The position numbers were made by a program, and so were the translations under genes. DNA of 32,448 nucleotides from Pirellulaceae bacterium. GTDB taxonomy: Bacteria > Planctomycetota > Planctomycetia > Pirellulales > Pirellulaceae. How positions within the stretch are numbered: position 1 is the first letter of the stretch; each line of letters begins with the position of its first letter. The DNA is taken from the NCBI GenBank assembly GCA_016784735.1, contig JADHUC010000108.1, positions 1 to 32,448 of the forward strand, given 5' to 3'. Of this stretch, positions 1 to 7,500 are shown piece by piece. The notes beneath the pieces were generated by a model, which was not told the DNA's origin, did not search any database, and saw only the letters and a list, made by a program, of their open reading frames with translations.

Positions 1-457
1 GACAGAGAGGATCCTCACAGGACCGGTCTACGGATCGATCCCTCCAGAACGATCGAGAAACCACCAGCCGAGTGGGGCGCGAAACGTACGCCCTCACAAA
101 ATTTTTCACTCAAGACTTGAAATCCCCATGGCAGTCACCCACGCATCCAAAAACGACAAGATCCCGTGACTCAGGCGCGCCACCTGAGCGCGCTGGGGCG
201 TCAGCCCAATTGCATCCGGAGTGTCGGACCGAAGCGCGCTAGTCGGCTCAACCTTGCCTTCGGCCTGGTACAGGGCAAACACGGGTTTCCTGCCAAGCCG
301 CCCGCAGCCGATCCACGTCGAACTGCCGCTCCTCCCTGCCTTGCCCCGCCAGTCTCTTCGGTTAAACTCAGTCCTGTCAGCAGTAGTGGGCGCAGGGCCC
401 CAGCTTTCCCGCTTGAGCGGGGGCATGCCACGAGCTAAGCTCGTTCAGGAGATTGGG
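1..457. other. non-coding stretch upstream of the molybdoenzyme gene
   Basis: I see no convincing gene here. The open frames on both strands are short, have no recognisable domain and lack ribosome binding sites. The last part, from about 440, holds the ribosome binding site of the following gene. A frame running from 221 into the molybdoenzyme gene exists, but its first 79 codons look like read-through of non-coding DNA. Confidence 0.6.
447..451 (+). promoter_or_regulatory. ribosome binding site AGGAG that fixes the start at 458
   Basis: AGGAG lies six bases upstream of the ATG at 458. It selects that codon over the in-frame ATG at 425 and other upstream starts. Confidence 0.7.
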
Positions 458-1714
458 ATGGGAGACTTCGATCATCTGCGTGAGCACTGCCAACTCACGC
501 GGCGCTACTTCTTTCAACTGGGCTGCGCCGCAGCGGCAGCCTGGAGCGCTTCCCCCCTGGCGGCCGCGAGTGCCGATGTCGATCCTCAATTACAGGAGGC
601 GATCGCCAGGCTGGAATACCTGACTCCAGTTGCGCGCGGGCGCTATATTGACAAAGGGAAAACGGGCGTTCTCAAACTTCCGGCTGAGAAGCTGCGGGAG
701 ATCGGGCTCGTTCCGGAGACATGGTCTCTGGAGGTGGTCGCGGATACGGCGAGCAGCAGCGTCGTGGAACGGCCCCTCACACGGGCCCAGGGAAATGCGC
801 TGGACTGGAAGGGGCTGATGAAACTGGCCGAGAAGCACGCGGTCCGCTTCCTCCACCCCTGCTTCTGCGTCAACGGGGACGATCCGTTCCACACCAGCGT
901 GTGGGAAGGGGTTCCCCTTCGCGAAATTCTCTGGCTGGCGAAACCGAAAGCCAACATCCGGCGCGTCTACTACCAAAGCTACCACCAGGAGGGCGTGGCG
1001 CCATTTCAAGCTTCTTTGCCGCTGGGGCAAGTTCTGGAAACCCCACCAGGGCAGATACCCGTTGTTCTCGCTTACAAGATGAATGGCGAACTCATCCCGG
1101 CCGCCCGCGGGGGTCCGGCACGGGTGGTGGTTGCGGGCGCGTACGGCGATAAGTCCATTAAATGGGTGCAGCGCGTCGTGTTGACCAACGACTTCAGAGC
1201 AAACGATACCGACGCCGCCGACTTCAACGCCGATGTGGAAACCGCGATGAAGACCAAGGCCCGGTTCATCCATGCCCCGAAGGAAGTTACGGCCGGAAAG
1301 CCGGCCGCCCTGACAGGCTTCGCGCTGATCGGCATATCGGGGATCGACAAGGTTCAGTACTGCCTGCACTCCCAAGATAAACCGTGGCCGGCCGACGACC
1401 CATACTGGACCAAAGCCGATTGGAAGGACGCGGCAATTCTGTCGGCGCCCACGAACTGGGGCGGAGGGCTTCCGGGCGGAAGGCTTCCCGCCAACACGAG
1501 CCAAGTGGATCCGGCAAAGGGCACACCGCTCGAGTGGCCGATGCGATTCACTCTCGCCCACTGGGCGGCATTGCTCCCCGGTATGCCGGCAGGCAGGTAC
1601 GACTTGTGCTGCCGTACCATCGACCGCAACGGCATCGCTCAACCGCTGCCGCGCCCGCTCCTAAGGACCGGCGCCAACGGCATACACCGCGTCACTGTGG
1701 TGGTGAAGGGTTGA
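458..1714 (+). CDS. Tat-exported sulfite-oxidase-like molybdopterin enzyme
   Basis: The predicted protein has 418 aa. It opens with a twin-arginine leader (TRRYFFQLG at residues 14-22, then an Ala-rich stretch), so it should be exported folded with its cofactor. Residues about 85-245 match the oxidoreductase molybdopterin-binding fold of the sulfite oxidase/SoxC family. There is a Cys candidate for molybdenum (C137, in CFCVNG), the following W-x-GVPL element at 149-154, and the GGPARVVV...KSIKWV segment near 218-237. Residues about 260-418 resemble the Mo-cofactor oxidoreductase dimerisation domain. Animal and plant sulfite oxidases have an Arg-rich CAGNRR motif after the Cys; here NGDD follows, so sulfite may not be the substrate. 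No cytochrome partner gene is adjacent. The start was chosen on the AGGAG at 447-451 and on the leader. Family: confident. Substrate: unknown. Confidence 0.88.
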   Translation: MGDFDHLREHCQLTRRYFFQLGCAAAAAWSASPLAAASADVDPQLQEAIARLEYLTPVARGRYIDKGKTGVLKLPAEKLREIGLVPETWSLEVVADTASSSVVERPLTRAQGNALDWKGLMKLAEKHAVRFLHPCFCVNGDDPFHTSVWEGVPLREILWLAKPKANIRRVYYQSYHQEGVAPFQASLPLGQVLETPPGQIPVVLAYKMNGELIPAARGGPARVVVAGAYGDKSIKWVQRVVLTNDFRANDTDAADFNADVETAMKTKARFIHAPKEVTAGKPAALTGFALIGISGIDKVQYCLHSQDKPWPADDPYWTKADWKDAAILSAPTNWGGGLPGGRLPANTSQVDPAKGTPLEWPMRFTLAHWAALLPGMPAGRYDLCCRTIDRNGIAQPLPRPLLRTGANGIHRVTVVVKG

Positions 1715-2253
1715 ACCGCCGGGACATCAAACTCGATCTCCCCAGCGCGCGTAGGTCGCCCCCAGCCAAGCAAGAAACGCACGCGTTCACATTGACCGAA
1801 TCGGCACCAGAAGTGACTGGCACACTTACCCCCCCCATTTTCCACGTGTGGCCCCGTTTTCGCCGCTGGCGTTTCGCTCCGCGTCCCCGCACCGGCCGCG
1901 ACGTGGGCCAACGTCGGCCACCTGGTGGGGAGCTGCCCGTCAGTTGTCCGCACTTTCCGCGGCTGAGAAGTCGCGGCCCCATTCCTGATTCAATGTAAGG
2001 AGGCCCGCAATCCCAACCTCCTTCCTTAGTGGTGTAGCTTGTCGCCCCGTAGACATGGTACTGCGGCACGGGCAATTGGCCTTGCAACAACCTGGGAATT
2101 CCTATACTGAACGCGTCTGGAGATGGGCTTCCAGCGTGGCCCACAGTCGCACCCGCACTGGCAGGCGGCAAAATGCTTTTGCCTGTTCTCGGACAGCCTC
2201 TTGTTGCCCTAAGCTCACGCGACCGTTAGGGCGGAGCCCACGGAGAACCAAAC
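1715..2253. other. intergenic stretch without a recognisable gene
   Basis: 539 bases. The open frames on both strands are low-complexity, Arg- and Pro-rich, and match no family I know. The stretch contains one copy of a 29-bp repeat (1753-1781) and a weak promoter-like pair, TTGCAA (2082-2087) and TATACT (2103-2108), separated by only 15 bases. That pair could serve the downstream radical SAM gene. Confidence 0.55.
1753..1781 (+). repeat. 29-bp dispersed direct repeat, copy 1
   Basis: Begins AGGTCGCCCCCA and ends GCAAGAAACGCA. It matches 4272-4300 at 26 of 29 positions, with three scattered mismatches in the middle. Both copies are in non-coding DNA and in the same orientation, one on each side of the radical SAM gene. 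Confidence 0.7.
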
Positions 2254-3972
2254 TTGATGGACCTTGCGGCCGGGCGGAAGAAGTTCTACGTCGAGATCAT
2301 CAAGCCATCGCACTACGACGACGAAGGCTATGTGATCCAGTGGCAGTGGGCGTTCGTCCCTTCGAACTCACTGGCTTGTCTGTATGCGCTGGCCCGCGAC
2401 GTGGGGCAAAGGGACGCTCTGGGCCGTAGCGTCGAAGTGATTGTCAGCACATACGATGAGTTGCACACGGTGATTCCCGTGCGCAGGATCGTCCGCCGCA
2501 TTCGGGCGGAAGGCGCGAGCGGGGTGGTGCTCTTGGCTGGCGTGCAAAGCAATCAGATTCCCCGCGCGGTTGATCTGGCACGGCAGTTTCGGGCCGAGGG
2601 AATTCAGGTTGCGATTGGCGGATTCCATGTCAGCGGGTGCATCGCCATGCTACCCGAGTTGCCGGCCGAGCTTCGCGACCTCCAGGCAATGGGAGTGACC
2701 CTCTTCGCTGGCGAGGCTGAAGGCCGCATGGATACGTTCCTGGCCGATGCCTACCTCGGCCAAATGAAGCCCCTTTACAATCACCTCCGCGACCTTCCCA
2801 AGTTGCAGGGGCAGGTCACGCCCTACCTGCCACGCAAGGTTGCCGGTCGGAGCGTGTTCTACGCGCCGTTCGACGCTGGCCGTGGCTGCCCCTTCGAGTG
2901 CAGCTTCTGCACAATCATAAATGTTCAAGGGCGCAAATCGCGCTGGCGCACTGCCGACGACGTCGAGCGGCTCGTGCGCGCCTACGTGACTCACGGGACG
3001 CGCCGGTTCTTCATTACGGACGACAACTTCGCCCGGAACAAGAACTGGGAAGCGATTTTCGATCGCCTCATCGCCCTGCGCGAGGAAGAAGGCGTGCGGA
3101 TTAAGTTCACGATGCAGGTCGACATGATGTGCCACAAGATCCCCGGCTTCGTGGAGAAAGCGACTCGCGCCGGCTGCACACGTGTGTTCCTGGGTCTGGA
3201 AAACATCAATCCCGAGAACCTAGGCGCAGCTCGGAAGCGGCAGAACCACATCGGAGAGTACCGCGTCATGCTTCAGGCCTGGCGGTCGCGGCAGGTCATC
3301 ACCTACGCCGGCTACATTCTCGGTTTCCCGTCGGATACGCTGGAATCGATCGGCCGCGATATCGAGACGATCCAGCGAGAATTGCCCATTGATATCCTGG
3401 AATTCTTCGTCCTCACGCCGCTGCCCGGATCAGTGGACCACAAGGCAATGCTCGAGCGGGACGAATGGATAGAGCCCGATCTGAACCGCTACGACCTAGA
3501 GCACGTCACCGTGCGGCATCCGCGCATGAGCCAGCGGGAGTGGACCGAGATCTACGACCGGGCGTGGCACATGTATTACAGCCCGCAGCACGTCGAGACC
3601 CTGTTGCGGCGCGCTCGGGCGGGAGGCGCCGGGATGAGCCACATCGCCGCCGCGATTCTGGCCTATTACGGCAGCTACCGGTTCGATCGGATGCATCCGC
3701 TTCAGGCCGGCCTGCTGCGGAGAAAGATCCGCGCCACACGGCGTCCTGGCTCGCCGCGGGACAACTCTCTCTGGTTCCACGTCTGCCATGCATGGGACAC
3801 TCTCTCGGCCTGCATCGGTCGGGGGCTCTATTGGCTCTGGCTCGACCGTCTTCGGAAGCGCATCCAGCGCGACCCGGCGGCCGGCGCATATACCGACGTG
3901 GCGATTGACAGTGACGCCCTCGACACCTTGGCCGTTCGCACACCGACCGACGAAATTGCCAAAGCAGCGTAA
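2254..3972 (+). CDS. cobalamin-binding radical SAM enzyme
   Basis: The predicted protein is about 572 aa and cytosolic. Residues about 40-190 form a B12-binding (Rossmann-like) domain, with the IGGFHVSG segment at 121-128. A radical SAM core starts near 200 and carries the iron-sulfur cluster motif CPFECSFC (C212, C216, C219), the CxxxCxxC spacing of the superfamily. Residues about 400-572 are an extension rich in Trp, Tyr and Arg that I cannot assign. Such enzymes commonly catalyse methylations or rearrangements at unactivated carbons in lipid, hopanoid or natural-product pathways; nothing here identifies the substrate. A TTG at 2254 lies 8 bases after GGAG (2242-2245) and is followed directly by an ATG at 2257, which could equally be the start. 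No partner genes are adjacent. Confidence 0.9.
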   Translation: MMDLAAGRKKFYVEIIKPSHYDDEGYVIQWQWAFVPSNSLACLYALARDVGQRDALGRSVEVIVSTYDELHTVIPVRRIVRRIRAEGASGVVLLAGVQSNQIPRAVDLARQFRAEGIQVAIGGFHVSGCIAMLPELPAELRDLQAMGVTLFAGEAEGRMDTFLADAYLGQMKPLYNHLRDLPKLQGQVTPYLPRKVAGRSVFYAPFDAGRGCPFECSFCTIINVQGRKSRWRTADDVERLVRAYVTHGTRRFFITDDNFARNKNWEAIFDRLIALREEEGVRIKFTMQVDMMCHKIPGFVEKATRAGCTRVFLGLENINPENLGAARKRQNHIGEYRVMLQAWRSRQVITYAGYILGFPSDTLESIGRDIETIQRELPIDILEFFVLTPLPGSVDHKAMLERDEWIEPDLNRYDLEHVTVRHPRMSQREWTEIYDRAWHMYYSPQHVETLLRRARAGGAGMSHIAAAILAYYGSYRFDRMHPLQAGLLRRKIRATRRPGSPRDNSLWFHVCHAWDTLSACIGRGLYWLWLDRLRKRIQRDPAAGAYTDVAIDSDALDTLAVRTPTDEIAKAA

Positions 3973-4271
3973 GGGTCTCCAACCTCCGAATGCGTGTTTC
4001 GTCCTAACCACGAACGCGTAGTTCTCGCATCGTACGTCACTGCAATAGTAGGCGGTGAAGAGGTTGCCGGCTCCGTTGGTGCTGCTGGTCCAGCGAGTTC
4101 TAAGGGACCACTTGTCCACATGAATTGAGGATCACGTCTGAGGCAAACGGAAGAGAACGGCGCGTGATTCGACGACCGCGAAGACACGGTCGCGGCCCAC
4201 TTTAATCTACCCGTTGGCGGGGGTGACGGGCCGGTGGTTCGGAGCTGTCCGGTCCGGCTTGTTAGGCGCGG

Positions 4272-4300
4272 AGGTCGCCCCCACCGACGCAAGAAACGCA
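4272..4300 (+). repeat. 29-bp dispersed direct repeat, copy 2
   Basis: Matches 1753-1781 at 26 of 29 positions in the same orientation. The similarity extends weakly upstream through a GCGCG-rich stretch. Confidence 0.7.
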
Positions 4301-4481
4301 AATTGCCAACCTGCACAGGTCACACCGACCGACGCAGCTTCGGCGTGTTGGGCCGACGCGCGTAATCGATCGCTCCGTGGACGGTTCGAGTGTCGGGCTA
4401 GGTCCTCTCGGCCGGAGGAATTGGGTCTATCCGTCGATCGGCCGTTGATGGATACCTCGGGCACAAGTCGACGAATACGCT

Positions 4482-4532
4482 GAGCGAGTTGCACCGGCAC
4501 CACGCGCAGCTACAATAAGGCCGCGTCGAGTT
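4482..4532 (+). repeat. 51-bp direct repeat, distal copy of the IS66-tail segment
   Basis: Runs from GAGCGAGTTGCACC to CCGCGTCGAGTT. It differs from 10223-10272 by one substitution and one inserted A. The segment contains TTGCAC and TACAAT with 16 bases between them, which look like -35 and -10 boxes. Here they point into the 3' end of the convergent lipoprotein gene. After the shared core both copies continue with TCCATTCCTT, but the other copy has about 13 extra bases in between. Confidence 0.8.
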
Positions 4533-4563
4533 CCATTCCTTCCATCCGGAAAAACCGCTCCGG

Positions 4564-7500
4564 CTAATCCGATTTGGCCGCGGCTGCGAGTTCCTTCGCG
4601 AGCTTCTGATCTGCTTCGCTCAATCGTTCCAGCGGGACCGTGGCTTCGCGGCCGTCTTCGCGCAAGAAATGCACATTGCCGTCGGCCAGCTTGACGAACC
4701 GGGCGCGCACCCTGAATTTGCCTGTGCTGTCCGTCCACATGCGCAGCGCGGGCGGGCTCGCCGCTGCTTCGGCGGGATCGGTGTGTGTTTCAATCGCCGC
4801 CGTAACATCGATGGAAAACTTCTGAAACGTCGCGCGGCCCGACGCGTCGCGAATCGTCAGCAGAATCGGTTGCGGACCCGGCGGGTGGTCTTTTGGAACC
4901 TTCCACACTAACCGACCCACTGACGACAATTTCATGTCGTCCGGGCCGCTTGACAGTTCGTATCGCAAACCGCCACGCTTCGATTTCGCTTCGATCTGGT
5001 AATCCAATTCCGCCCCCGCGGCGATGCTCGCCGGGGGACGGCTGATGACCACCAGAGAATCCAGGCCAGAGGCTTCCAGTGCGCGGCCCAGGTCGAAGCG
5101 GTGCAAGATGACGCGGTCATTCGATTCGGGCAGCGTCGCAATGGTGCTGGCCGCGGGAATGAAGTAGATGCGCTGGTCCAGCGGCATCGGGGTGCGAGCG
5201 AACAAGTCTTCCTTGTTGCCCGGGCGGACTTCGATATCGGTCAGCGTGACGACAGGCGTCTCTTCGCCGGGCAAATGAATCGACACTTTGGGCGTGGGTG
5301 TCGGCTTTTCGGAATCTCGGTCAATCCGTTCGACGCGCAGGAAGAAATCGCCGTCAACCGCCGGCACGGGAAAGCTCGTGGCGGTCCGTTTTTGTGGCTC
5401 GCCGATCGGCTTGGCTTCGCCGTTGTAAATACCGCCCGGCGAAAAGAGACGCGAGCCGTTGGGACTAGGCGCGATATAGCCGACCGTCTCGTGCTGGTAG
5501 TCGAACGTCGCGCGGCGACCTCGGACTTGCATCACGAATAATCCGCCGGGGCTGCGGTCGGCACGCCACATTGTGAACGTGCCGCCGTCGGCCGATACGC
5601 GCAGACGCAGGTCGCGCGCTCCCATCAAGTGCGGCTGCTGGCCGAAGTCGATGTTGATCGGCTTGAATGTCGATGCGTCGAACAAGTGCAGTGGGTGAGA
5701 GAATTCGTCGTCGCCGACCACCAGCAGCGGGCCGTTGGAGGCGTGACCCATCAGCGCGGACTGCGGTTGAAAATTGCCGGGCAATTTGGCCGGACGATCT
5801 TCTTTCCAGGTCCCGAGTTTCCAGGCCCGAATCGTGCGCGACTCGGGAAGTACCGCCACTAGTTTGTGGGCACCGGCCGCGACCAGCGTGTCTGATTCGT
5901 CGAGCGGCAGGAATTTGACAATCTTGCCGGCGATCAAATCGACAACCACGATTTGGTTCAGGGCGCCGAGCAAAAACACGAGGTATCTTCCGTCGCCGCC
6001 GACGCAAACCGAATCAAATGGCTGCGGCAGTTGGACGGTCGTTTTCGAATCGCTTTTGGTCGGCGGCAGGGGCCTTGTCGCCGTGTCGGAGGCGCCGGCA
6101 TGGGTTGCGGGTGGCGGCTTGGTCGAGTCGCTCGGTTTGGTTGACAAGCCAGGCTTGTCCACCGCCGTTGCTTCCGCCACTTGGGCGATGGCGGCTTTTT
6201 CCGGTTGCACCGTGATCGCAAACGTGTGAAACGTACTTCGCCCCGACTTGTCGCTAACGGAAACAATGGCGTGTTCGGTCAACGCGGAAGCGTCGGCCGC
6301 TGGGTTCCAACTCACCAACCCGTCCGGCGTCACAGTCATTCCTTCGGGGCCAGTCGTCAGTTCACATTTCACGTCGCCTGCTTTCGACAACACTTCAAGC
6401 TGATAAAGATAGGTCTCGCCAGGCTGCACCGACGGCGGCGGCTGCGACATGACCAGCAAAAAATCGATGGCCGCGCGGTCGAGTATCGCGGCCAGGTCGA
6501 TCTTCTTAATCAACAGCCGGTCACTCTCGTCGGCGATCGCGACGACGTGTCCGGCCGGCGGGTGAAAGGTCAATCGTCGGTCCAGCGACAATCCGCCGGC
6601 ACGCTTGAAGTACGAACTGCGCGTTCCCTGCAGCCGCAAGTCTTTGAACGTGGCAAGCGGCGTGACATGCGGCGGAAGCTGGAGCGACACCGTGCCCAAC
6701 AACGTGTCGCCGACGGTGTACGAAACGGGGGCGTCGACGGTCAGGTAAAACGGCCCTCGCGTCGCAGGCACGGTTGGCTGGGCGCGCGAAATGCCGTCCT
6801 GCTTGAGCGGTTTCAGTTGCGTGTTGAACAGTCCCACGTCGGCGAAGATGACTTGACCCAACGGTCCCGGCGAGGCGAAGCGGGCTTGCCGCGACGGATC
6901 TTCGTACAGTTGGGCGCTGTTGCCCCGCAGCGCCACGATTTTGGCGCTGTGCGACTCGGCAATGCCGAATACCCGTCCATCGGCCGACGCACGGACAGCG
7001 AAGACGTCGTGCCATCGGGGCGGAAACTTCGACTCGGTTTGCACGTCGATCTTGATCGGTTTGAGCGTTTGGACGTCGAAGAACTGAACGTCCGACTGGT
7101 TCGTTCCATCTTTGTTGGACGAAACCACCAACGGGCCAGACGACGCCGATCCCATCGCCAAATCGGTCACGCTATAAGTCGCGCTGAACGACGTCGTCAA
7201 CTCGCGCTCGAAACTCTTCAAATCCCAACGCGTGATGGTGCCTTCGTCCGGCTGAACGACAATCAACTTTTCCGCGCCCGCGGCGAAGAACACGCGGTTG
7301 CCGGAGACGGGGATGTAGTTGGCGATTTCCAATGTCTCGATGTCGAACACGGCCAGCTTGAACAGCGGCTTGATGTGCATGATCAGGTAGCGCCCGCTGG
7401 CACCGAGCGTCGCGTTGTCGACGGGAGCCGGGAGCTTGAATTCCTGGATCGCCGCGTCGGGTGCTTGTGCGGCGGGGTCGCCCGACTCCGGCCCCGCAAG

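Larger units (their letters stand above)
3973..4563. other. intergenic stretch with repeat remnants
   Basis: 591 bases between the convergent ends of the radical SAM gene and the minus-strand lipoprotein gene. I see no credible gene. It contains the second copy of the 29-bp repeat (4272-4300) and, close to the lipoprotein stop codon, a 51-bp segment (4482-4532) nearly identical to the decayed transposase tail at 10223-10272. From about 4446 upstream of that segment a broken frame faintly resembles the end of an IS66 transposase (for example DGYL, then in another frame a D-x-x-AER-like string). The stretch is probably the graveyard of mobile elements. Confidence 0.55.

Noticed and set aside
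590..1642. 350-codon open frame on the minus strand
   Set aside because: Antisense to the molybdoenzyme gene, which has clear motifs and a ribosome binding site; the antisense product has none.
2082..2108. TTGCAA and TATACT as a promoter of the radical SAM gene
   Set aside because: Spacer of 15 bases is short and the leader would be about 140 bases; kept only as a remark.
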